Shown: in pieces, positions 17,653-26,000 of the stretch
How positions within the stretch are numbered: position 1 is the stretch's first letter
Layout: each line of letters opens with the position of its first letter
Source of the DNA: Dyella amyloliquefaciens
GTDB lineage: Bacteria; Pseudomonadota; Gammaproteobacteria; Xanthomonadales; Rhodanobacteraceae
DNA length: 64,000 nt
Direction: 5' to 3'
NCBI RefSeq assembly: GCF_004296575.1
Contig: NZ_SAYT01000001.1
Span: 372,001 to 436,000, forward strand
The notes under the pieces: model-generated
Seen by the model: the letters and a program-made list of their open reading frames with translations, nothing else
What the model was told of the DNA's origin: nothing
Databases searched by the model: none
Position numbers and translations under genes: made by a program

Positions 17653-17970
17653 TCACGCGTGGCGATACAGCCCGAGATCCGCCTTTACGCCGAGCCCCTG
17701 CATGAAGGCGGCGGGATCGAAACGTTCCTCCGCGTAGCGTTGCTGTATCAGCGCCTTGGCGGCGGCGAGATGTGTTTCGTCGCTCCACTCGACCACGGTC
17801 ATCACGTTGAACTCGCCGGCCAGGTCTGGCTGCGTCAGCACCAGGTTCTGGCGACAGCCGGGCAACTCGTCGAGAGTGCGCTGGGTTTGGCGCACGCGTT
17901 CCATGAAGGCAGGCAGGGCGCGAGCCGGCACGTTGAAACGGTCGATGCGATAGATTGCTTGGGCGGACAT
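17653..17970 (-). CDS. Antibiotic biosynthesis monooxygenase (ABM)-domain protein
   Basis: A 105-residue single-domain protein of the dimeric alpha/beta-barrel (ABM/Dabb-like) superfamily. It opens MSAQAIYRIDRFNVPARALPAFMERVRQTQ and has the central VVEWSDETHLAAAK segment typical of these small cofactor-free oxygenases or quinol-related enzymes. GGAGG stands seven bases before the ATG. Its promoter region contains a SoxR-type operator with a 19-bp spacer, and soxR itself starts 71 bp away on the other strand. Induction by redox-cycling compounds is therefore a good inference. The true substrate is unknown. Confidence 0.8.
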   Translation of the reverse strand: MSAQAIYRIDRFNVPARALPAFMERVRQTQRTLDELPGCRQNLVLTQPDLAGEFNVMTVVEWSDETHLAAAKALIQQRYAEERFDPAAFMQGLGVKADLGLYRHA

Positions 17971-18000
17971 GGTTGGGCCTCCGGAGGAATGTTTCGTGGC

Positions 18001-18031
18001 ACTCTAGGACCTCAACTTAACTTGAGGTCAA
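18001..18031 (-). promoter_or_regulatory. SoxR-type operator within a 19-bp-spacer promoter
   Basis: The palindrome ACCTCAACTTAACTTGAGGT (18009-18028) has perfect 7-bp outer arms and differs from the classical SoxR site only in its centre. Read on the minus strand it lies between TTGACC (18026-18031) and TAGAGT (18001-18006) with exactly 19 bp between the hexamers. This is the over-long spacing that MerR-family activators correct by distorting DNA. The promoter points at the ABM gene. Confidence 0.8.
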
Positions 18032-18041
18032 GGGGTTCCTC

Positions 18042-18554
18042 GTGGACAAGTTGCCTGGTCCAGTGGGTGTGCCGCAGGTACTCACGGTCGGTGAGCTCGC
18101 ACGCCGCAGTGGCGTGGCGGTTTCCACGCTGCATTTCTACGAAGCCAAGGGGTTGATCCGCAGTGAGCGTTCGGTGGGCAATCAGCGCCGCTATGCGCGC
18201 GCGGCGCTGCGGCGCGTGTCCTTCATCCGCGTTGCGCAGCGCGTGGGCATTTCGCTGGCGGATATCGCTGCGGCCCTCGCCAGCCTGCCCGCCACCGCGG
18301 CACCGGGCAGGGAAGACTGGGCTCGCCTCTCCGCGGCATGGCGTAGCGAACTCGACGAACGCATCGCGCAACTGAAGAAACTGCGCGACACGCTCGACGA
18401 TTGCATCGGTTGCGGCTGTCTCTCGATCGATCGCTGCCGCCTGCGCAACCCCGGCGACAAGCTGGCCGAGGAAGGTGCAGGTCCGCGACGCCTGTTGGTG
18501 AAACCATCTGTTGTAGGAGCGCACCCAGTGCGCGACAAGCCAACAAGGCGTTGA
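18042..18554 (+). CDS. soxR: Redox-sensing transcriptional regulator SoxR
   Basis: A 170-residue MerR-family activator. An N-terminal helix-turn-helix (LTVGELARRSGVAVSTLHFYEAKGLI) precedes a dimerization helix. The [2Fe-2S] cluster motif is C121-x2-C124-x-C126-x5-C132 (CIGCGCLSIDRC), the hallmark of SoxR. Oxidation of the cluster by superoxide or redox-cycling dyes switches it on. The start is GTG. The operator lies in the divergent promoter region of the ABM gene; no soxS is visible. Residues 158-170 (VGAHPVRDKPTRR) are encoded by a REP palindrome that begins at 18513, so the C-terminus appears to have been extended by repeat insertion. Confidence 0.94.
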   Translation: MDKLPGPVGVPQVLTVGELARRSGVAVSTLHFYEAKGLIRSERSVGNQRRYARAALRRVSFIRVAQRVGISLADIAAALASLPATAAPGREDWARLSAAWRSELDERIAQLKKLRDTLDDCIGCGCLSIDRCRLRNPGDKLAEEGAGPRRLLVKPSVVGAHPVRDKPTRR

Positions 18555-18625
18555 AGCGGGGTGGCAGTCATTGCCGATCTCAACCTAGATCCATCGCCGC
18601 GGTCGCGCACTGGGTGCGCTCCTAC
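18513..18625. repeat. REPIN: inverted pair of REP units, A/A subtype
   Basis: One REP unit (18513-18536, GTAGGAGCGCACCCA then GTGCGCGAC) and its inverted copy (18602-18625) enclose about 65 bp. The left unit encodes the last codons of soxR, and the right one lies between soxR and the tautomerase gene. Confidence 0.85.
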
Positions 18626-18646
18626 AGTCGAAGGGGGCGGCATTGC

Positions 18647-19027
18647 TCACGCGTATTGCGCGATGCCGTTGCCGAACGACCAGTTTTCCTTCGCGGTCTC
18701 CAGCAGGTTGATGAACACATCCTCCGGCCTTAGCCCCGGTTCCTTGCTGAGCAGCTCGGCGGTGCGCCGATAGAACGCCTGCTTCTGCTCCACGGTGCGG
18801 GTGTTGTTGCAGGCAACCTGGATGATCACCAAGTCGTCGCTGCGCGCGATGTCCAGGTAGTTCGGGTCGTAGTCGAATTCATCGGCGTCGTGCTGGTGCA
18901 CGAGGATGAAGCGGTCGTTCTGCGGCACGTTGAAGCTTTCGGTCATCGCGCGATAGATGCTGTTGCGGATCGCGGCGATGTGCTGGGCGGGCTTGCCGCG
19001 GCGTAGCGAGATGCGAACGAGGGGCAT
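18647..19027 (-). CDS. Tautomerase family protein
   Basis: A 126-residue protein that begins MPLVRISLRRGK; the proline exposed after Met removal is the catalytic base of the 4-oxalocrotonate tautomerase superfamily. The length (two fused beta-alpha-beta units) and the C-terminal segment RPEDVFINLLETAKENWSFGNG fit the Tautomerase_2-like group. The ATG at 19027 has GGAG upstream; longer frames would bury the proline. It is the last gene of a three-gene operon with a DUF4865 protein and a carboxymuconolactone-decarboxylase-like protein. The substrate is unknown. Confidence 0.85.
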   Translation of the reverse strand: MPLVRISLRRGKPAQHIAAIRNSIYRAMTESFNVPQNDRFILVHQHDADEFDYDPNYLDIARSDDLVIIQVACNNTRTVEQKQAFYRRTAELLSKEPGLRPEDVFINLLETAKENWSFGNGIAQYA

Positions 19028-19043
19028 GATGGGCTCCGGGGAC

Positions 19044-19595
19044 TCAGGGTTGGGAGATATGGCCGACGTCGTACCACTGGCGTGCATCGGCATGAGAAAG
19101 GGAAGGCGCTTCGCGGAAGAGCCGGAAGCTCACCCAGCTCCAGGTAGTGGGCTCGAACGCGGTGACGGCTGCGAGCGCGCCGATTTCTACATCTTGCCGC
19201 AACGCCCCGCGTGCTTCATCGCGTAATGCATCCAGCGCGGTGTATGGCGCAACGGATCGGATTTCGCGGGAAGCGAAGTGCGCCTCGCGGGCCTGCGGTG
19301 ACAGATGGGCATCCCACACCTGCCAGCAGCGTATCGATGGCCAGCCGAAGGCCTGGGTAAGTACGGCAAAGCCCGGGCTGCCGAGGAAGCGCTGCATCGC
19401 TTCGCTGTCGCGCCAGACGTAGAAGGGCGCATACAGGTTTTCGCTCGACCGCTCGCCCCGCGTGGCATGCAGATAAGCCTTCAGGCGCAGGCCGTCGAAG
19501 TGGTCCAGGCTGTGGCCCTTTTCGGCGATGCGGCGCCGGACGATCGCCATGTCGTAGTCGGCCGGCAGGGTAAAGCTGTATTGCATGGCGATCAT
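19044..19595 (-). CDS. DUF4865 family protein
   Basis: A 183-residue protein opening MIAMQYSFTLPADYDMAIVRRRIAEKGH, with a ferredoxin-like ABM/EthD-type look (YAPFYVWRDSEAMQRFL, PSIRCWQVWD). This is the DUF4865 family, of unknown function. It overlaps the preceding gene by 4 bp (ATGA) and is followed 16 bp later by the tautomerase, so the three are translated from one message. Family members are often seen next to tautomerases and LysR regulators, as here. A role in handling a reactive small organic molecule is a guess. Confidence 0.82.
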   Translation of the reverse strand: MIAMQYSFTLPADYDMAIVRRRIAEKGHSLDHFDGLRLKAYLHATRGERSSENLYAPFYVWRDSEAMQRFLGSPGFAVLTQAFGWPSIRCWQVWDAHLSPQAREAHFASREIRSVAPYTALDALRDEARGALRQDVEIGALAAVTAFEPTTWSWVSFRLFREAPSLSHADARQWYDVGHISQP

Positions 19596-19918
19596 GGCCG
19601 CGACTCCGTGACCACTTCGCGCAGCCGCGTGACAGCGGAGGACGCTGCGGGCCAGCCGGCATAGAAGGCCAGATGGGTGATCAGCGCGGCGAGTTCGTCT
19701 TGGGTAAGGCCGTTGTCGAGCGCTCGCCGCAGATGAAACGGCAGCTGCTCGACACGTCCGAGGGCGATCAGCGTGGAAACCGTGGCGAGGCTGCGGTCGC
19801 GCGGCGACAGGGCCGGGTCCTGCCAGACACCGTCGAACAGCACGCGATCGGTGAGTTCAGCCAGTTGGGGAGCGATGTCGCCAAAACTGCGCTGGCCTTG
19901 GTCGGAACGGGTAGTCAC
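19592..19918 (-). CDS. Carboxymuconolactone decarboxylase-like (AhpD-fold) protein
   Basis: A 108-residue all-helical protein: PQLAELTDRVLFDGVWQDPALSPRDRSLATVSTLIALGRVEQLPFHLRRALDNGLTQ and the HLAFYAGWPAASSA segment are typical of the gamma-carboxymuconolactone decarboxylase fold. The CxxC of peroxidatic AhpD is absent, so a decarboxylase- or hydrolase-like role is more likely than peroxidase. The GTG at 19918 has GGAG close by; frames further upstream run into the LysR promoter region. It is the first gene of the operon and diverges from the LysR gene. Confidence 0.85.
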   Translation of the reverse strand: MTTRSDQGQRSFGDIAPQLAELTDRVLFDGVWQDPALSPRDRSLATVSTLIALGRVEQLPFHLRRALDNGLTQDELAALITHLAFYAGWPAASSAVTRLREVVTESRP

Positions 19919-20018
19919 GGGAGGTCTCCGGGATCGGGAGTTGACGGTGGCCAGACTAGAGCGGACAGTACTGTGCTGAAAATCGGAAAATATTGAACAG
20001 ATAGTCCACAAAAACGGG

Positions 20019-20915
20019 ATGATCGCCATGCGACGAGTGAACTTCGACCTCGACGTGCTGCGTACCTTTGTCACCGGCATCGAGCTGGGCAGTTTTGCCA
20101 AGGCGGCGGACCGGCTTGGCCGTTCCACCTCAGCCGTGAGTGCGCAGCTGAAGAAGCTGGAAGAACAGGCGGGTACGCCCGTGCTGCGCAAGTCCGGGCG
20201 CGGCATGGTGCTGACCGAAGCGGGCGAGACCATGCTGGCCTACGCGCGGCGCCTGCTCGAACTGAACGACGAGGCGGCGACGGCCCTGCATGGCGCCGAG
20301 CTGGAAGGCTGGGTGCGGCTGGGCCTGCAGGAGGATTTCGGCGAGAGCCTGCTCACCGACGTGCTGGGGCGATTCGCGCGCGCCCATCCGCGCGTGCGGG
20401 TGGAAGTGCGCATCGCGCGGAATAGCGAATTGCTCGAGCGTGTTTCTTCCGGCCGGCTCGATCTGGCGCTGGCGTGGGACGCCGGCGTTGCCACCCCGCA
20501 TGCGGAACGACTGGGCGAAGTGCCATTGCGCTGGATCGCCGCCGCCGGCAGCGAGGCATTGCGGCCATGGCGTGACGAACCTCTTCCTCTGGTGATGCTC
20601 GAAGCCCCCTGTGTGATGCGCAGCGCCGCCACGGCGGCGCTCGATCGCGCCAACATCCCGTGGCGCATTGCTTTTACGAGCGCCAGCCTCGCGGGCACCT
20701 GGGCTGCGGTGGCCGCGGGCCTGGGTGTGTCACTGCGCACGCCACTGGGCCTGCCGTCGACCGTGCAGGCACTCGCGCCGCACGACACGTCGCTCCCCGC
20801 GCTTGGCTCGCTGGGCTTGTGCCTGCATCGGGCGGAAGCCGAATCATCGCCATCGGTGCAAAGGCTCGCCAGTCTGCTGGCGCAGCCATGGCAGGGCATG
20901 CCGCTGGCTGCTTGA
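20019..20915 (+). CDS. LysR-family transcriptional regulator
   Basis: A 298-residue regulator. The N-terminal winged helix spans about 8-68 (FVTGIELGSFAKAADRLGRSTSAVSAQLKKLEEQAG) and a periplasmic-binding-protein-like effector domain follows to the end. It diverges from the carboxymuconolactone-decarboxylase operon across a 100-bp gap. That gap contains the palindrome ACAGTACTGT (19965-19974), a possible operator element, so it very probably controls the operon. The inducer is unknown. The ATG at 20028 is an alternative start three codons in. Confidence 0.9.
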   Translation: MIAMRRVNFDLDVLRTFVTGIELGSFAKAADRLGRSTSAVSAQLKKLEEQAGTPVLRKSGRGMVLTEAGETMLAYARRLLELNDEAATALHGAELEGWVRLGLQEDFGESLLTDVLGRFARAHPRVRVEVRIARNSELLERVSSGRLDLALAWDAGVATPHAERLGEVPLRWIAAAGSEALRPWRDEPLPLVMLEAPCVMRSAATAALDRANIPWRIAFTSASLAGTWAAVAAGLGVSLRTPLGLPSTVQALAPHDTSLPALGSLGLCLHRAEAESSPSVQRLASLLAQPWQGMPLAA

Positions 20916-21017
20916 TGCGTGGTTGATGTGATGCCCGTCAGCGTTCGTGGCGCGAAGCCGTCGGGCCACCGCGGTGCTCGCGTGGAATAATGGTCAATCC
21001 CCGAATGGAGTGTGCGA

Positions 21018-22859
21018 GTGGATAGCCACCATTTTCTGGAGACGGCGCTGGTATTCCTGGTGGCAACAGTCATCGCGGTGCCGCTTACCAAGCGTTTCAA
21101 GCTGGGCTCGGTACTGGGCTATCTGCTTGCGGGCATCATCATCGGGCCGAAGGAACTGGGCCTGATCAATGACACCGCAGGTGTCAGCACCATCTCCGAA
21201 TTCGGCATCGTGTTGATGTTGTTCGTGATCGGCCTGGAGCTGTCACCGCAGCGTTTGTGGGTGATGCGCCGCCAGGTGTTCGGCACCGGCCTGCTGCAGG
21301 TGTTGGCGACCAGCCTGGTGATCGGCGCGGCGGGCTACTACCTGTTCGGATTGACGGTGAACGCGGCCACCATCGTCGGTGGCAGTCTCGCGTTGTCGTC
21401 CACCGCGTTCGGTCTGCAGATCCTCGCCGAACGCAAGGAGGCCGGCTCGCCCTATGGGCGCCAGGCCTTCGCCATCCTGTTGTTCCAGGATCTCGCCGCG
21501 ATCCCGCTGATTGCCGCCGTGCCGCTGCTCGCCACCGCATCGGGCAAGCATGGCTTCGATTTGTATGCGGTGCTGCGCACGGGTGGCGCCATTGTGGCGG
21601 TGATGGTCGGCGGCCGTTATCTGTTGCGTCCCGTATTCCGCTTCGTTGCACGTACCGACAGCGTGGAAGTTTCCACCGCCACGGCCTTGCTGGTGGTGAT
21701 GGGTACGGCATGGTTGATGGAGTTGGTGGGTCTGTCGGCCACGCTGGGCGCTTTCCTCGCCGGCGTGCTGCTCGCGGATTCCGAATACCGGCACGAGCTG
21801 GAATCGCATATCGAGCCGTTCAAGGGCCTGCTGCTCGGCCTGTTCTTCATCAGCGTCGGCATGTCGATGGACATCACGCTGCTGTTCGACCAGCCGCAGA
21901 AGGTGCTGATGCTGGTGTTGTGCCTGCTGCTGATCAAGGGCGCGCTGCTGTGGCCGCTGGGTCGCGTGGTGGGCGCCCTGGATCGCCGTGATGCGCTACG
22001 CCTGGCCGTACTGATTGCCTGCGGAGGCGAATTCGCCTTCGTGGTGCTGAAGCTCGCGCGCGAGCAGGATCTCATCACCAGCGAACAGCATGGCCTGCAG
22101 GTGCTGGCCATCACGCTGTCGATGGCGCTGACGCCGCTGCTGGTGACGCTGGTCGCGCGTGTGCTGGGCACCAAGCCGAAGAAGACGCGCGAGTTCGATA
22201 CCATCGTGGCCGATTCGCCGCGCGTCATCATCGCCGGCTACGGACGCATGGGTCAGATCGTGGCGCGTGTGCTGCGCGCGCAGGGTGTCTCGTTCGTGGC
22301 GCTCGATCATTCGGTGGAGCAGATCGATCTGGTGCAGCGTTTCGGCAATCAAAGCAACATCTTCTACGGCGATCCGGCGCGACCGGAACTGCTGCGTGCT
22401 GCGCAGGCCGACCAGGCCGAAGTCTTCGTGCTGGCGGTGGACGACGCCGAGGCGAGCCTGCGGACGGCGCGCGTGGTGCGCCGCCTCTATCCGAACCTGA
22501 AGATCATCGCGCGTGCACGCAACCGCCAGCACGTGTGGCGACTGATGGACCTGGGCATCGACATGCCGGTGCGCGAGACGCTGTATTCCAGCCTGAAGAT
22601 GACGCGCCAGACGCTGGAGGCGATCGGCCTGTCGCCCGAGCTCGCGGCCGACCGGGTGGAGCGCTTCCGTCGCCAGGACGCCGAGCTGCTCAAGCGGCAG
22701 TACCTCGTGTACGACGACGATGCCCGCATCGTGCAGACCACGCGCGAAGCGCTGGCCGACCTGGACCAGCTGTTCCAGGCGGATGCATCGCCCGAGGCCG
22801 AACGTGAGCGCGAGAAGCCGACGAACGTGACGCCGGACGATGAGGATGTGACGCGCTGA
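21018..22859 (+). CDS. Kef-type cation:proton antiporter with TrkA-N domain
   Basis: A 613-residue CPA2-family transporter. About twelve hydrophobic helices span residues 5-375, including VLGYLLAGIIIGP, FGIVLMLFVIGLEL and LSSTAFGLQIL. A cytoplasmic Rossmann RCK_N domain follows from about 402 (VIIAGYGRMGQIVARVL) with an NAD-binding GxGxxG. A charged tail ends the protein. Such systems export K+ in exchange for H+ or Na+, often gated by nucleotide or glutathione adducts. The GTG at 21018 is chosen since GGAG lies seven bases upstream; the GTG at 21012 is too close to it. No ancillary KefF/KefG gene is adjacent. Confidence 0.9.
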   Translation: MDSHHFLETALVFLVATVIAVPLTKRFKLGSVLGYLLAGIIIGPKELGLINDTAGVSTISEFGIVLMLFVIGLELSPQRLWVMRRQVFGTGLLQVLATSLVIGAAGYYLFGLTVNAATIVGGSLALSSTAFGLQILAERKEAGSPYGRQAFAILLFQDLAAIPLIAAVPLLATASGKHGFDLYAVLRTGGAIVAVMVGGRYLLRPVFRFVARTDSVEVSTATALLVVMGTAWLMELVGLSATLGAFLAGVLLADSEYRHELESHIEPFKGLLLGLFFISVGMSMDITLLFDQPQKVLMLVLCLLLIKGALLWPLGRVVGALDRRDALRLAVLIACGGEFAFVVLKLAREQDLITSEQHGLQVLAITLSMALTPLLVTLVARVLGTKPKKTREFDTIVADSPRVIIAGYGRMGQIVARVLRAQGVSFVALDHSVEQIDLVQRFGNQSNIFYGDPARPELLRAAQADQAEVFVLAVDDAEASLRTARVVRRLYPNLKIIARARNRQHVWRLMDLGIDMPVRETLYSSLKMTRQTLEAIGLSPELAADRVERFRRQDAELLKRQYLVYDDDARIVQTTREALADLDQLFQADASPEAEREREKPTNVTPDDEDVTR

Positions 22860-22873
22860 GAGACACGCTTGAT

Positions 22874-22982
22874 GTAGGAGCGCACCCAGTGCGCGATCGT
22901 CACCTCCAATGAATCGACACGTCGCGAGGATGATTAGCGCACCGCCGCTTCGCGGCGGATCGCGCGCTGGGTGCGCTCCTAC
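22874..22982. repeat. REPIN, A/A subtype
   Basis: A REP unit at 22874-22896 and its inverted copy at 22960-22982 surround a 60-bp centre that itself contains CCGCCGCTTCGCGGCGG. It lies between the antiporter gene and the shared terminator. Confidence 0.85.
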
Positions 22983-23004
22983 AGTTGGGGAGCCTTGCGC
23001 ATGA

Positions 23005-23030
23005 AAAAGGCCCGCTTGCGCGGGCCTTTT
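23005..23030. terminator. Bidirectional intrinsic terminator
   Basis: A perfect 11-bp stem (AAAAGGCCCGC at 23005-23015 with 23020-23030, loop TTGC) has A and T tracts on opposite flanks. It can therefore end both the antiporter transcript (plus) and the ankyrin transcript (minus), which converge here. Confidence 0.85.
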
Positions 23031-23034
23031 CGTT

Positions 23035-26000
23035 TCACTCAGCCGGCTGTGCGGGCTGCCGGAGCATCTGCCGCACGCTCGGAATCGCGCCGGTGCTGCG
23101 TGCCGCCAGCTCATGGGCAATGTCGACGTAACCGATCGTGCGGGCCACGTCCGCCGCGGTGCGGCCGAACGCGTCGGCCGCCTGACGGTCGGCGCCACGT
23201 GCGAGCAGGACGCGGGCCGGCGCCAGCAAGGCGTGCATCGCACAGGCATGCAGCGCGGTGACGCCACGCTGGTCGGCATGTTCGAGGGCGGCGCCCGCGT
23301 CGAGCAGCACCGGCACCAGGGCGCCGATATGCGTGGGATCGCATTCGCTGCCGGGACGCAGATGCGCGCCCAGCAGCAACAGCAGCGGTGTCTTGCCTTC
23401 CTTGTCGGCCAGGCTCACATCGGCGCCACGCTTGAGCAGGGCATCGAACAGGCGGCGCGCGCGCAGGCTGTCGTTGTGGTCGAAGCCGTACTGCGCAGCG
23501 GCATGAAGCGCGGCGTGGCCGCGCGCATCCGCGGCGTTGACGTCGGCACCGCCGTCGAGCAGCTGTTCCACGACTTCCGGATAACCCATCGCGGCCGCGA
23601 TCATCAATACGGTGGCTTCGCCGGGCAGGCGCTGGTCCACGGCAACGCCGTGTTGCAGCAGCAAGGTGACCAGCGCTTCGCGCCGCGCACTGACGGCCGC
23701 CGCGAGCGGCGTGATGCCGTTGTTGGCGGCAAGCGTGGCGTCGGCGCCCTTTTCCAGCAGCAGGGCCGCCACGTCGCGATGACCGGCACCGCAGGCGTGC
23801 AGCAAGGCGGTGGCACCCTGGTGGTCGCGCGTATCCACGGCAAAGCCGAGTTCCAGCAGGCGATCCACGGCGGTAAGTGCGCCAGCGGCGGCAGCTTGCG
23901 GAAGATCCTCAGCGCGCACCGGGCGGGTCGGGCGCTTCCACTCGCCCCAGTTCAACCAGCGTTCGACGGCATCGTGTTCCAGCGCGAGACCCAGCGGCGT
24001 CTCCCCGTTGGCGTCGATCGCCTCCGGGTCGGCGCCATGCGACACCAGCGCGCGCACCAGCGGCAGGGCGAGTTCGCCATGTTCCAGCGCGGCAAACAGC
24101 GGCGTACGGCCACTGGTGTCACGGGTGTTGGGATCGCAACCGCGCGAGAGCAGCGCCTGCAGCAGGGCGACGTGACCGAAGGTGGCGGCCAGGTGCACCG
24201 GCGTGCGTTCGCGCGCATCGGCACCGAACGGATCGGCGCCGCGTTCGAGCATCACCAGCGGCAGCGCCGCGCCTTGCACGCTGTCTTCCAGGCGCAGCAG
24301 CGCCTGCGTCAGCAGGCCCGCACCGGCAGGCGTGGCGCCAGCATGCAGAAGGTCATCCACCGCTTCGGTGGCCGTGGGCAGCTGTTGCAGCAGAGCGTCG
24401 AACAGGCGGCGACCCAGCGGCGGCAGCTGGGCTTCGCGCGGTTCATCGACGTCGGCGTCATCCACCAGTTGAGGCTGCAGGCGGGACTCGGGCTCAAGCG
24501 CGTGATCCAGCAACCAGCGTCGCGCCGCACCCAGGCCAGGCGTGGCGAGGTCCAGGTAAAGCTGGGCGAGCTGCGATTGCGGCCACTCGCGCACGCGGGT
24601 GGTGAAGGTGGAGACGATGGCCCAGTGGCCAAAGCGCAGCGCGTCGAGCAGATGGGCCGGCGTGTCGGCGCCGTCAGGCAATGCGTCGAGGCTCAGGCTG
24701 GCAGGCAGCGGCGTTTCCGGATCCAGCAGCGCGACCAGGTCCCAGCGGCCCGATGCGGCGGCGTGGTCCAGCGCACTGCGGCCATCGCTGCCCACGGTCT
24801 TGGGCTCGGCACCCAGGGAGAGCAGGGCGCGGATCATTTCGGCATGCGCGCGGGGCGACTGGCAGGCCAGGGTAAGCGCATCACGGCCGTGGCTGTCGCG
24901 CGCACGCGCGTCGGGCTGGGCTTCGGCCAACAGCTTCACGATGCCGACGGCGCCGGCACGTGCGGCTTCCATCAGTGCCGTGCTGCCGTGGCGATCGGCG
25001 AGGTTCACGTCGGCGCCGGCGGCGCGCAAGGCGCGGGCAATCTGTTCGTGCCCCTCGGACGCGGCAGCCATCAGGGCGCTGCGGTGACGCGCGTCCACGG
25101 CGTTGACCGATGCGCGATGCTTGAGCAGCAGCTTGACGCCTTCCACATCGTCGTCGGCGATGCCAGCGGCGGCCACCAGGGCGGGCTCGCCATCGGCAGG
25201 GGTGGGTTTGGCGCCGCGTTCGAGCAGGAACTTCGCCACCGGCCAGTTGGCCGCGCGGCAGGCAACGGTGAGCGGGCTGAGGCGCGCCTTGTTGAGCGCG
25301 TTGATGGGGGCACCCGCATCCAGCAGCATCGCCGCCACGATGGGTTCTTCGCTCAGCACGGCGCCGTGCAGCGGCGTGTTGCCATCGGCGTCGGTGGCCA
25401 AGGCGTTGGCGCCGTTGGCGAGCAGGGTCATCACGGCTTCCGCCCGCCCGTGCCAGCTGTCGCGCGTGGCGGCCAGCAGCGGGGTGAGGCCGCCGCTGGC
25501 GCGGTTCACGTCGGCGCCCTTGGCGATCAGCGCGCGCAGCAGGCGCGTATCGGGGGGCAGGGCGGCGAGCATCAGTACCGGACGCTGGTCGCGATCGCCG
25601 GTGATCGGTGCGGTGTTGGGGTTGGCGCCGGCTTCGACCAATGCCAGCGCGCGTTCGATGTCGCCGTCACGGATGGCCGCCAGCAGTGCTTGTGCCTGCT
25701 CGGGCGTTCCGGCGGTGCGTTCCTGCTCGCTCAGTTGCGGAGCAGGCTTGGGCTTCGGGATGGGGGCCGGCTCGACGACACCCGCGGCAGGCTGGCGCGC
25801 CGGGCGACGGGTTTCGCACAGCAGGGCGCGCAGCGTGCGATTGGCGATCACCAGGCAGCCCAGCGGCATCAGCAGGACGCCATAAATGGCCAGGGCGGCG
25901 GTACGCAGCTCGGACGGCATCACGCCGTACAGGCCGGTCAGCGCGATGCCGACGAAGGCCAGCACCAGCAGTGCGAACGCGGCCGGCAGGAAGTGGGTGA

